Below are positions 36,801-47,680 of a stretch of 64,000 bases of DNA, piece by piece. Position numbers and translations under genes: made by a program. The first letter of the stretch is position 1; each line of letters starts with the position of its first letter. The notes beneath the pieces are model-generated. The model was not told where the DNA came from and searched no databases. It saw nothing but the letters and a program-made list of their open reading frames with translations. Origin of the DNA: Blasia pusilla (lineage: Eukaryota > Marchantiophyta > Marchantiopsida > Blasiales); contig CM114271.1 in the NCBI GenBank assembly GCA_050084515.1, forward strand, positions 65,720,001 to 65,784,000. The letters run 5' to 3'.

Positions 36801-38839
36801 TGTGGGCTTCTCCGCCTAATGGAGAGACATTTTCCATGTACGACATGGAGATGGAGAATTGCCCGATCTGGCTGGACTTCAACGACCCTGAGGACATAAC
36901 CAAGAAAAATCTACGCCTGCTCTATGATGTAGTGGCCACAGGTAGGGACGAAATCCCCAATTTAGTGCAGCCTGAAGACTTTATCGAAGGAGATGCGGAG
37001 GAGCAAGCCCTCAAGACAGCGGAGTTGGTGTCCAAGGTCGTCAACGCCAAGGACAAATCTACTGCGGGTCTCAAAGCCAAGGCGAGGGGATCGAAGAATT
37101 CCGAGGCCGAGTCTTCCCAAAGAGAGGCTAAGAATTCAACGCGAGAGGCGGAATCGTCCGGGTGAGCGGGGAGAGAGGGTTGGACCAGGTCCTCCGCAAA
37201 AAAACCTCCACCAGAGTTTGAGGTAATAGAGACCCCAACAAGCCAACCATAGACTCGGGAGAAGCGGAAGCAAGAGGTGCCAGGGTTGTCCCAGGGAGCA
37301 GACCAGGATGTGGAATACACTCCATCATCCTTGGGGGGACATAAAGAAACAACGACCGAGACAAGCGTCATCATTCACTCCACAAATCTTCTGGATGAGC
37401 TGAAAAGTTTTAGTTCCCAAGCGTCGACACCCGCCATCAACAAATTGACAACGCTGGGACGGAAGCTTCAACGAAATGGGTACGCTCCTTGGACAGTCCA
37501 TGGGGAGGTCAAGGAGGTGGCGGTGGATCTCCTCATCGCTGATTTGCCCTCGGGGTTGCGCTTGTGGGACGAGAATCCGTCCGACGGTGTCCCAGACTGG
37601 AATGTCCCTCTTTCTTATGACCAGATCGCGCTCTTGTTTTCCTTTGCAAATGCTTATCTCAGTGATAGGGGCTGTTTCTTGGTTTTGATTGGAGGGAGCG
37701 AGGATGAGCTCTTCAACCTACAGTGCGTCAAGAGGTCGATGAAGTGGAGGACGGCGCAATCGTGGGTCATCAAGAACGAGTACCCACTCCGATCCGCGAG
37801 GAGTCAAATCCGGGTAAGGGCTCTAAATCCATATCCAAATTGTCTTGCTCCGACGGGTTGCATCTCTACATGCAACCCGTCGGATTTTTTGAGCTGGAGA
37901 CTTCGGTGGTGCAATCCGTCTGAAAGCGACGGGTTGCAAATTTACCGCAAGTCTCCATAGAATGAATGCAACCCATGGGAACCCGACGGGTCCCAAGTGC
38001 TTATGCTTTTTCCTTGTGTTTCTGGAATGATGCAACCCGTCTGAAAGCGATGGGTTGCTCTAAGCCAGCAACCTGTCGCGTTTCGATTGGTTTCTCATGG
38101 CAAAACAAAACACTAATACTTGTAAAATAACCCGTCAGACTCCGACAGGTTGCTCCAATGTTAGGACTATAACTAAGTTCTCAGGGGTTAAGCAAAGTTT
38201 TGAGGGGACGAGTTGCACATTGTGTCACCATACTGATAGTAGACCTTTCTTGTTGTTGCATACTTAAATTAGCTCTTTCTTGTTGCTGACATTGTTTCCA
38301 ACCTGCTTCTTTACAGATAGACCACTCCTGTGTTTTCTGTTTTGTAAGGCCCGAGCACAACTTCCAAGTGTTTCATATCCTCGATCCAGTGGATCCATGC
38401 TCCGATGGGCACAGCTTAGATAGTTTATACAATTCCTCCCCGGGAATTTACATGGGAAATGGTATCCCCTTACTTGGAGGAAGGGAAAAGTTTTCGGCGC
38501 TGATGCAAACGCTCATCGAGCTCTGCTCAAGGCCGGGTGACTTGGTGTTTGACTTAGTGTTTGACTTAGTGGGCCTTTCAGGGGTGAGTATCGGAGGGCC
38601 TGGCAGATTGGCAGAACATTCTCTGCCTTGAGGGAAGGCAGGAACTATTTGACTTTTGCAAAGAGGCAAAGGTAGATTACGACAGGCTAGTTGGGGCGTA
38701 CAACTCTCCGCTAAAGCTGGCAGCTCTGGTTCCAGACCCAACATTGGTAGTGACACCATCGTCACTTCCCACAATTCCAAAAATCAGGAGGGCAAGGCCG
38801 ACAATAATTCTGGAAGAACTCTGGGACGATGACGAGTGA
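33879..38839 (+). pseudogene. ParB-like plus beta-class DNA methyltransferase-like gene (decayed)
   Basis: Exons as I read them are 33879-34491, 34602-35060, 35837-37813 and 38318-38839, all with GT donors. The N-terminus is basic, then Lys/Glu-rich and probably coiled-coil. Exon 2 has IWDGNHWFMAWNEF, one C-to-T change from the DGNHR signature of ParB-like domains. Exon 3 is unrecognised until DLLIADLPSG (about 37523-37552), in the position of the catalytic DPPY/SPPY box. Exon 4 has GREKFSALMQTLI then PGDLVFDLV...LSGVSI and, after a frameshift, GR-F-ALE, i.e. motifs X and I of amino-methyltransferases in beta order (IV before X and I). Damage includes one missing A in the poly-A run near 34065, a frameshift near 34250, TAG at 36545-36547 and 36619-36621, and a 15-bp duplication inside motif I. 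ParB plus methylase is a bacterial/phage architecture; the call rests on motifs only. Confidence 0.5.
35073..35495. repeat. Minisatellite of seven hairpin units (period 64-65 bp) in intron 2
   Basis: Each unit is a 27-bp palindrome of the form GCAACTCGTCGG-n-CCGACGAGTTGC followed by a spacer like tcgactggccgctgttttaggatgtttttggccgaaa. The copy at 35399-35425 is perfect, with 13-base arms around one base. The array starts about a dozen bases after the GTAAGT donor at 35061. Confidence 0.9.
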
Positions 38840-39299
38840 GTTCAAAGAACTCAAGGACACAGCTTGATTGCAGCGTTTTGGAGTAGGGATTTATTTGCTG
38901 ACAAGGCAGAAGAATTCATAGAATAGATCAAATGTACAATTCCGAGCTTCCTTCGGAAGTTATAAAGGAAAAGATTTTCTCAAACGATGATGGTGTTTGT
39001 AAAAGTTTGTTGAATATATTTTTTGTTCTTGTCGATTGTGATTGTCTATGTACTCCGACAGTTCATATTGCAACCCGTCAGATTGCCACGGGTTGCAGTG
39101 TTCACTTTCTGACCACTGCACCTTTTTAACCACTTCTAGGCAACCTGTCGGATTCCAACAGGTTGGCTGCGTGAGTGATCGGACTCTTTCCCTGTTAGTC
39201 CAACTTTACAGGCATTTTGGCGAGCTTTTTCACTTTGGCACCTTCCCCTAGTTTCGTCAAACAAGTCTTAGGCTTCCTCTCTTCTATAAGACGTGCTGA

Positions 39300-39616
39300 A
39301 TTTCTACTACCTGGCGGCTAAGGACATGATGGTGTCTCCAAGGATGGAGCACAGATTGATACAGGATAGGTGTCACCTTGCAGAGCGTACAAGATTTACT
39401 GCCGAGGAAGGCAGTGGGACTCAAATCAGGTTACATGGGACCGTTATGGTGTACCTAGGGGGATGCCAAGGCTCTTGAATTCACCAACATTTTTTATCCC
39501 AATCTACAATCCGCCAAAGGAGCCACTTGTATCCTAGGACATTCCTTGTGTATAGGAACCTAGGAGAGTTAGGAGGAAATTTGTAGATGACGAGGCTGAA
39601 GAAATCATAGACTAGA
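39300..39616 (+). pseudogene. Second C-terminal-type exon, right arm copy
   Basis: In one frame this reads SPCRAYKIYCRGRQWDSNQVT... and ends VDDEAEEIID, matching 25433-25119 on the minus strand. It is interrupted by at least three stops (for example near 39362, 39526 and 39541). It lies after a 3' spacer downstream of the main gene, as in the left arm, so this two-exon-end layout predates the inverted duplication. Confidence 0.5.
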
Positions 39617-40900
39617 TCAAATGTACATTTCCGAGCTTCCTTCGGATGTAATAAAGGACAAGGATTTTTCAAACGATAATGATGTTTGTAAAAGTTTGCT
39701 GAATATTTTTTTTGGACTTGTCGATTGTTTTCGTCTAGCTACTCAGAATTTTTATTTTGCAACCTGTCTGATTCCGACGGGTTGCAAATTTTCACTTTTT
39801 CACCACTGCAACATTTTAACCATTTCCAAGGAAGCTCTCAAAGGAGCCACTTGTATCCTAGGACATTCCTTGTGTATAGGAACCTAGGAGAGTTAGGAGG
39901 AAATTTGTAGATGACGAGGCTGAAGAAATCATAGACTAGATCAAATGTACATTTCCGAGCTTCCTTCGGATGTAATAAAGGACAAGATTTTTCAAACGAT
40001 AATGATGTTTGTAAAAGTTTGTTGAATATTTTTTTTGGACTTGTCGATTGTTTTCGTCTAGCTACTCAGAATTTTTATTTTGCAACCTGTCTGATTCCGA
40101 CGGGTTGCAAATTTTCACTTTTTCACCACTGCAATATTTTAACCATTTCCAAGGAAGCTGTCAAAGGAGCCACTTGTATCCTAGGACATTCCTTGTGTAT
40201 AGGAACCTAGGAGAGTTAGGAGGAAATTTGTAGATGACGAGGCTGAAGAAATCATAGACTAGATCAAATGTACATTTCCGAGCTTCCTTCGGATGTAATA
40301 AAGGACAAGATTTTTTCAAACGATAATGATGTTTGTAAAAGTTTGTTGAATATTTTTTTGACTTGTCGATTGTTTTCGATTCTAGCTACTCAGAATTTTT
40401 ATTTTGCAACTTGTATCCTAGGACATTCCTTGTGATAGGAACTTAGGAGAGTTCGATTCGACGGGTTGCAAATTTTCACTTTTTCACCACCGGGTTGCAA
40501 ATTTTCACTTTTTCACCACTGCAATATTTTAACCATTTCCAAGGAAGCTCTCAAAGGAGCCACTTGTATCCTAGGACATTCCTTGTGTATAGGAACCTAG
40601 GAGAGTTAGGAGGAAATTTGTAGATGACGAGGCTGAAGAAATCATAGACTAGATCAAATGTACATTTCCGAGCTTCCTTCGGATGTAATAAAGGACAAGA
40701 TTTTTTCAAACGATAATGATGTTTGTAAAAGTTTGCTGAATATTTTTTTTGGACTTGTCGATTGTTTTCGTCTAGCTACTCAGAATTTTTATTTTGCAAC
40801 CTGTCTGATTCTGACGGGTTGCAAATTTTCACTTTTTCACCACTGCAATATTTTAACCATTTCCAAGGAAGCTGTCAGATTCCGACAGGTTGGCTGCTTG
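39500..40900 (+). repeat. Tandem 320-bp amplification of a 3' spacer
   Basis: A unit running from about aaggagccacttgtatcctagg through gatcaaatgtacatttccgag to a palindrome and caccactgcaatattttaaccatttccaagg recurs with starts near 39510, 39838, 40162 and 40554. Identity is very high and one unit (40370-40500) is scrambled. A single diverged copy exists at 38927-39170. The left arm has no such expansion. Confidence 0.85.
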
Positions 40901-41699
40901 AGTGATAGGACTCTTTCCCTATGAGACCAACTTCTGAGCCATTATGGCGGGCTTCTTCACTTTTGGCTCGTTCCTCTTGTATTGTCAAAACAGTCGTAGG
41001 CTTCCTTTCTTTTCTAAGACGTGCTGGATTCCCAACCAGTTGGATCTTTGTGGATGCAGGGTGGAATGGAATCACTTCTCAAAATCTTTCTTTTGTTATG
41101 GTGAGCTTTCTTGCAAGGGATGCAAGCCATCTGATTCCGAGGGGTTGCAAGAGTTGTAACCTGTAAAATTCCGACGGATTGGGAGGGTGCAGCTTCTCGA
41201 TTTCTCAGATTTAGGATCTGAATGAAGGGACATCAGTTCCTCTTTACTCTAGACACCTAACAATCTTTTGGTTCAATTATCGTCTCATGTGTTCACATTT
41301 CACAAAGTTGGTCTTTATTTGAACCTTTCATTGAGATGAGACTGCTACTTCTGGTCACATTATTTGTCTGAATGGACAGTTCCAGCATTTGAAGGGGTAC
41401 TATGTCCGAACCATTAGCAAGTTAGGCTTCTGACGGCTTGCAATAGGATCTCAAGTCCACACTTGAATGAACATGGCAGATCATAGTCTGTGTGGTTCCC
41501 AAGTGTAGATCTTAACATACTAATTGTTACGTCTGTTATCCAAACGACACAAGCCAATCCCTTTAATGAAAGTAAATACACTGTTAGGAAGAAACCCAAG
41601 CGTCAGAGGCCAAGTATTGCGGTCTTTGACGTTCCTCCTTCTCCTTGTCCCTCCATCGTTATCTACTTTAGTAAGATGGGACTAAAGGAGAGAATTTTA

Positions 41700-42846
41700 C
41701 ACTACAAACGCTGTAGATATATAGAGATCCAATTCTCAAATGAGATCGCGGCCCTCCTTATCAGATTCCTCACCATTGGAAGTAGAGATCCCATTCTTGA
41801 AATGAGAACGAGAATGAATCAAAACTCAGGTTCCGGTTCTTCTAACGACAACTGAGCCCAAATAGGTGCTTTCGGAACTCTAGTTCCCAAATAAGTTCAT
41901 TGTCTTCCTTTTCAGCTTCGTCACCATCATAACTCTACATCGAGTTCTCGAAACTAGATGGAGGATCAATCGGAACTCAGGTTCCGGTTCCATAGACGAG
42001 AGTCCATCACTGAAAAAGATCTTTCGGAACGGTAGTTCCCAAATGAGATCGCGAGCCTCCTTATTGGATTCCTTGCTATTGGCACTAGAGATCCCGTTCT
42101 CGAAATGAGAAGCATGATCAATCAAAACTCAGGTTCTTGTTCTTGACATGACAAGTGAGCCCGAATAGGGATGTTTGGAGCTGTACTTCTCAAGTTGATA
42201 TTGCGGGCCTCCTTCCCAACTTTCACACCATCGCAACTAGAGATCCACTTCTCGAAATAAGAAGGAGGATGAATCAAAACTCAGGTTCTAGTTCCATAGA
42301 CGAGAGTCCATCTCTGAAGTTCCCAAATAAGTTTTCCACCCTCCTTCCTTGCTTCCTTATGATCGAAACTCTACATCCAGTTCTTGAAATTAGAAGGAAG
42401 AGCAATTGGAACTCAGGTTGGGTTCTAGAGATGAGAGTCCCTACCTAAACCAGGGCTTTCGGGACTGGAGTTCCCAAATCAAATCGCCGGCCTCTTTCCT
42501 TATTGCCTCACCATCGAAACTCTAGTTCCATTCTCGACATAAAAAGGAGGATCAATCAAAACTCAAGTTTCGATTCTAGAGACGGGATTCCTTATCTAAA
42601 CCAAGGTTTTTGGAACTGTAGTTCCTAAATCAAATCTCCGACCTCTTTCCTTATTGCTTCACTATCCAAGTGAGAAGGAGGATCAATTGGAACTCAGGTT
42701 CCGGTTGCAAAGACGGAAGTCCCTACTTAAACTAGGGCTTTCGGAGCTGTAGTTCCTAGATCAAATCGCCAGCCTCTTTCTTTACTACCTCACCATCGAA
42801 ACTCTAGTTTGAGTTCTTGAAATGAGAAGGAGGATGAATCGGAACT
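41700..42846. repeat. Degenerate satellite, unit about 150 bp (left part)
   Basis: A unit containing ggaactcaggttccggttc, (a)gagacgagagtcc, ttcggaactgtagttcccaaat, and cctccttatcggattcctcaccat recurs about every 130-155 bp (hallmark at about 41820, 41970, 42123, 42277, 42410, 42558 and 42690). Copies are 70-90 percent alike by eye. Copia-2 is inserted in the next hallmark. Confidence 0.8.
42842..42846. repeat. Target-site duplication GAACT (left)
   Basis: GAACT precedes the LTR and is repeated at 47681-47685 after the other LTR. It lies within the satellite word ggaactcagg. Confidence 0.85.
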
Positions 42847-43152
42847 TGTGGAAAACTGCTAAACAAGCATAACTGGTGGAAAATGGCTCTCACACACACA
42901 CCACCACCATAGAGAATGAAATTTGCAATGAGAGAATAAGTGAATTCTGGTCCCTTCTCAATTATATAGGGTATGTACAAGAAACCCTAACCCTAATCTT
43001 AGTCTCGAGTTAGACTAAATGTAATTAACTAACCCTAGTTAAGATAATCGCGCTTAATTGACTAACCAAGATTAAGCGTCCCTACTTTGTGTGATTACCA
43101 AATGTAGCAGTTCAGGTGTTTCGTGAGCTTGATTGTAACTCAATCTTCAATA
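42847..43152 (-). repeat. 3' LTR of Copia-2
   Basis: The plus strand starts TGTGGAAAACTGC and ends ATCTTCAATA, and aligns with 47373-47680 throughout with scattered differences, so the insertion is not very recent. Confidence 0.9.
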
Positions 43153-43159
43153 CTCCCCC

Positions 43160-46100
43160 TCAAGCTCAAATCGATATCTCTAAGGCCTAAATCATTTCTA
43201 AACATCTTAAACTTATCTCTCGACAATGCCTTTGTAAAGATATCAACAATTTTCCGATATGTACCTATATACACAGAATCTATCTCTCCAGCTTTGTACT
43301 TTCTCATTGATAAAGTGATAGTGCACCTCAACATGCTTTGTACAAGCATGAAACACAAGGTTATTAGCAAGCTTGATGCTACTAATATTGTCTGCATATA
43401 TTACACTAGGTCCTAAGTTACTAATACCAATCTCAACAAGTAATCGATGAAGCGATACTGCCTCACATGCTGCATTGGTTGCTCCTCTCTACTCAGCCTC
43501 TGTTGAAGATAAAGTAACTATAGGTTGCTTCTTTGAAGCCCAACTTATAGCTGCGCTTCCCAAAGTAAATGAATAACCAGATGTGGAGTGTTGATTAGAC
43601 ACGCTTCCTGTCTAATCAACATATGTGAATCCCTGTAATTGAAAACTCGGAGAAGGTTCAAATTGAAGCCCAAATTGGACATAGAATTTCACATACCGCA
43701 TAATCCTCCTCACAGCATTAAGGTGAGGTTTTCGAGGTGCTTGCATAAACTAGCTCTCTAGGCCAACAACATAGCTCAAATCTGGTTTGGTTATAGTTAG
43801 ATAGATTAAACTTCCAACCATGTGCCTATACATATTAGAATCTGCAAGCACCTCCCCTTCATCCACTCTTAGCTTCACACTCTGGTCCAACGGTGTAGAG
43901 ATTGGTTTACAAGCTGTCATAACATATTTTGAAAGCATATGAAGAGCATATTGTCGTCGTAGTAACCACATGCTTTCTCCAACCTTGATAAACTCAATAC
44001 CAAGGAAGTACTTGAGTTCTTCCAAGTCCTTCATATCAAATTTTCCTTGTAACTTTAGCTTGACTGATACCAATAATCAGGAGATTGTCAACATACAACA
44101 CAATGAGAACCGTATGATCTTGTCCTCTCAAGACATATAACGAGGAGTCAAAATCACATATCCTAAAACCAAACTCTTGTAGGACGTGTGTAATCTTGCC
44201 ATACCAAGCTGTTGGAGCTTGTTTGAGCCCGTATAGAGCTTTCTTCAATCTGCATATGCGTAATGGAAACTTGGGATGCTCGTATCCAGGTGGTTGAGTC
44301 ATACATACCTCCTCGTATAGATCTCCATTTAAGGAGGCATTCTTGACGTCCATGTGATGTAATCTCCACTTCTTACTTACTGCAACTGCAACCATTATTC
44401 TTGTAGTCACCATCTTTGCAACAGGGCTAAATGTTTCCTCATAATCTATACCATATTGTTGTGCATAGCCCTTAGCCATCAATCTCGCTTCGTATCTGTT
44501 AATTATACCATCTTGATTGCGCTTGATTTTATAAACCCATTTGCAACCAATAGCTTCCTTACCGAAAAGAATATCAACCAGCTCCCATGTCTGTTGATGT
44601 CTTAATGTAGCAAGCTCTTCCTCCATAGCTTCAATCCATTTGACTTTACTTGTAGCTTCTTCAAAACAATTCGTCTCCTCTTCTTGAAGGGTAGTCGTCA
44701 TATATGCATGATGTGTCGCAAGGAAACCTTCATTTATGAATCTATGAACTGGATGTGTAACTCTACTTGATCTAAGAAGTTATTGTTAAAAGGTAGATGC
44801 CTCTGACACGTGACTCGAGCTCTGACAAGTGTCAACAGTCTGAATACGTACTCTTCCCATCCATAGACTCACAGATTTCACGGATGAATCTAGGACCTCT
44901 CCTAATCTTGCACTAGTAGCTCGTGTCGCTTCACCAATATGTCGATTCTTCCTCTCAACCACTCCATTTTATTGTGGAGTGTAACGGTAAATCATTTGAC
45001 GTTGGATGTCATTCTGACGTAAATAATCATCAAACTCTGTTAAAAGATACTCTCCTCCTCCATCACAACGCAATTTCAAAATGTATTCTCTAGTCTACTT
45101 CTCTACTAGAACTCTGAATGTTTGGAACATTGAGAATACCTCGGACTTGGCTTTCAAAAAGTATACCCATAAATACCTGGACAAGTCATCAATAAATGAA
45201 ATAAAGTACTGGAAACCACTAAGGCTATGTTGTGATGCTATCCACACATCACTGTGGATCAACTCTAATATCTTGGATGTTCTTCTACCTTGCTTTGGAA
45301 AAGGAAATCTAGCTTATTTTCCAAATTGACAAGTAGGACATACCTCTAACATAGCAGGACTCGCTAATTTAGGGAGTCCTACTACTATATTAGATGATGA
45401 AAGACTCTATAATCTTTGAAGATTTTTATGTCCAATTCTTTTATGCCACACATTTAGATCTGTGACTTATTGGCCGGTTTGACCATACATTATTGTTTGA
45501 ATCACATATACTTATTAGCATAGAAGCATATACTTTGAATATTTTGCCACACATCTAGTTCCTTTGGCTATCGTAGTCGGGTCATCCATTGTTTCAATGA
45601 AACAACCATCTACGTTAAACTTCACTTGATAACCCTGTTCTACTATCTGTCCTACAGAGATCATGTTTCTTGCAATGGTAGGAACATAGAAAACATTTCC
45701 AAGAGCAGAAATACCATCTGATGCTATTGGAACTTTACCGATATGCGTGATATGATGTTGAGTGTCATCTCATGTGAGCACAATTACAGGATCTTTCACT
45801 GGCTCCAAACTACAGAACCATTTAGCTTGTGAGGTCATGTGATTTGATGCACTAGAGTCAATATACCAATCTGCTGTCGAGTCTTTCTTGACCATTGCTC
45901 CCATATGATGAGTCATGACCAAGAGATGCTCCGTTTGTGAATGTTGTTATTCTTGGTACTGCTCTTGGTGTTGTTGCTCTACATAGTTTTGTTGCTGTAA
46001 GGCTCTTGTTCTCATATCTTCCTTCTTCTTGAAGAAAAACTTTCCATAGTGACCCTTTATCCCACAGTAATTGCAAGATCCATGGACCCCTCAGGTTGTC

Positions 46101-46871
46101 GATTCGACCTCACCCAACGGTTTCCACCATCACCACCTTGTGATTGTGTCTGCTATTGGTTCGTAGTTGATTGTGCGACGTTATATTGAGTGTCTCTTCC
46201 TCCATATGCTTGATATCTACCACGACCACTGAAGTTTTTGCCTTGACCCTTGCCTCTGTTTGATCCATAACCTGCAAATAACGCACTCTCTTACAAACTA
46301 GATAAGTTATTGCTTCCTACTAGGCGCATCTCTTCACTGACTAACAGAGGAACTAACTCTTGAAAGGTTGGATACTTCTCTCTCATAGAGATAGAGGTCT
46401 CAAAGGACTTGTAATCCTTTGGAAGGCCTTGAAGAGTGAATAAAATCAGATTATCATCTTCTACTGTCACTCCAATGTTATTCAACTGATCAAAATATGT
46501 GTGATACTCAAAATATAATCATTGATGCTCTACAATCCTTTCCTCACTTTGTTCAATTGCTATTTTAATTGAAGCTTTCTGGCTTTTGTAGATGTGTAGA
46601 ATGACTTTTCCAATGCATCCCAAGTCTCCTTTGGAATATCAACATCTTTAGAATATGGTGGATTACTTGCCTTGCGCGTTTGTTCCAGGTGCAAACATTT
46701 TAGTTTGCTGGGTGCCCTTCTAGGCTTGGTCTCATCACCTGTAACAAGCTCCCATAGTTCTTGACCCATGAGAAATTTTTTCATGCGAAACTTCCAGACA
46801 TTGTAATTGTGCTTATTTGGCTTCTTACTTATGATTGATGTTGAGGAATACTCCATGACGAACGATTTCAC
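43160..46871 (-). pseudogene. Copia-2 gag-pol remnant
   Basis: Gag starts near 46871 (NYNVWKFRMKKFL, then WDALEKSF) and continues to 46291. A Gly/Arg-rich gag tail and CCHC region (46290-45858), gag-pre-integrase (about 45800-45460), an integrase remnant (45340-44880), RT (44701-44036, with GCKWVYKIKRN and DYEETFSPVAK), RT/RNase H (44073-43750) and an RNase H tail to 43400 follow. About 0.43 kb of integrase present in Copia-1 (21.23-21.66 kb) is deleted near 44925. The RT box reads YVDN rather than YVDD. Several stops and frameshifts occur; the element is not autonomous. Confidence 0.9.
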
Positions 46872-47360
46872 TCACAAAAACGTAATTTTAAGCTTTCTAG
46901 TACTCCAATTGAAGCATAGATCACTCCTACACAGAAATCAACCTAAAATTTTCCAAAATTGATCAACTGTATGAAAGAACTAGTCAAAATTGGCCTGTAG
47001 AGAGCAATCTGCACAACTTTTCTTCATTAATTGCACTTTCCTACACTGAAATTGCTATTGCAAGAGCTTAGAATGCCAAAATCGAGCGATTTTGGGTACG
47101 TTGGAAAGCTCTCGAGAAGCTCTAAAAGACGGTTAGGACCAATCTTTGGCATCATTCTTGCCATTTCGGACCCAGACGGCTAAATCGATTGGGAAAGCCT
47201 TAAAAAATGCCTCCAAAGTTTTATCACAATCAAAGCTCCACTTGAAATATGCACCCACTGAGCTCTGAATAAAACTTTCTTCTCCCAAACTGAAAATTTT
47301 CCTTCTCTTGCCTCTCTTCTGTCCTCAAACACCAAGAATTTCAAGTGATGTTCTCGTATC

Positions 47361-47372
47361 GCTTTGATACCA
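47361..47372 (-). other. Primer-binding site of Copia-2
   Basis: The minus strand reads TGGTATCAAAGC, complementary to the 3' end of plant initiator tRNA-Met except for one base, immediately inside the 5' LTR. Confidence 0.85.
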
Positions 47373-47680
47373 TATGGAAAGCTGCTAAACAAGCATAACT
47401 GGTGGAAAATGGATCTCTTATACACACATACCACCATGGAGAACGAAATTTGCAATGAGAGAATGAGTGGAGGCTGATCCCCTTCTCAATTATATAGGAT
47501 ATGTACAAGCAACCCTAACCCTAACCTTAGTCTCGAGTTAAACTAACTGTGATTAACTAACCCTGGTTAAGATAATCACGCTTAACTGACTAACCAAGAT
47601 TAAGCTTTCCTACTTCGTGTGAGTACCAAATGTAGCAATTCATGTGTCTCATGAGCTTGACTGTAACTCAATCTTCAATA
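47373..47680 (-). repeat. 5' LTR of Copia-2
   Basis: The plus strand starts TATGGAAAGCTGC and ends ATCTTCAATA, directly beside the primer-binding site on the inside and the GAACT duplication on the outside. Confidence 0.9.

Larger units (their letters stand above)
24879..41182. repeat. Family of about 50 dispersed 25-27 bp palindromes
   Basis: The consensus is GCAACCCGTCGG, 1-3 bases, CCGACGGGTTGC. Clusters lie at 24879-24978, 26839-26985, 28735-29010, 29350-29375, 30065-30465, 32822-32955, 33080-33495, 35073-35790, 37845-38155, 39070-39165, 39759-39786, 40082-40109, 40797-40895 and 41120-41182. Near-perfect examples are 28820-28846, 35399-35425 and 35642-35668. All lie in introns, 3' spacers or promoters of the mobile-element genes. 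I found none in 1-24.8 kb or 41.2-64 kb. Arms vary together (CCC/GGG, CTC/GAG, CCT/AGG). Confidence 0.9.
35800..41390 (+). repeat. Right arm of the long inverted repeat
   Basis: It is the counterpart, in opposite orientation, of 23.8-28.73 kb. It keeps the methyltransferase-like segment that the left arm has lost, lacks the LTR-like insertion, and has expanded its outer 3' spacer by tandem duplication. Divergence between arms is substantial but alignable by eye over most of the length. Confidence 0.75.
42847..47680 (-). mobile_element. Copia-2: full-length Ty1/Copia retrotransposon with both LTRs
   Basis: The 4834-bp element reads on the minus strand. LTRs are at 42847-43152 (306 bp) and 47373-47680 (308 bp), with a five-base target duplication. 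The primer-binding site TGGTATCAAAGC (plus 47361-47372) matches the initiator tRNA-Met 3' end, and the polypurine tract abuts the other LTR (43153-43168). Domain order is gag, gag-pre-integrase, integrase, RT, RNase H. It is younger than or comparable to Copia-1 and inserted into the satellite. Confidence 0.95.

Noticed and set aside
24879-41182. CRISPR-like array, because of regularly recurring palindromic repeats
   Set aside because: Spacing is irregular, units vary, spacers are themselves repeated, and the DNA is a eukaryotic nuclear transposon region.
24879-41182. Ordinary MITE insertions
   Set aside because: Units are only 25-27 bp and nearly all palindrome, with no internal sequence or consistent target duplications.
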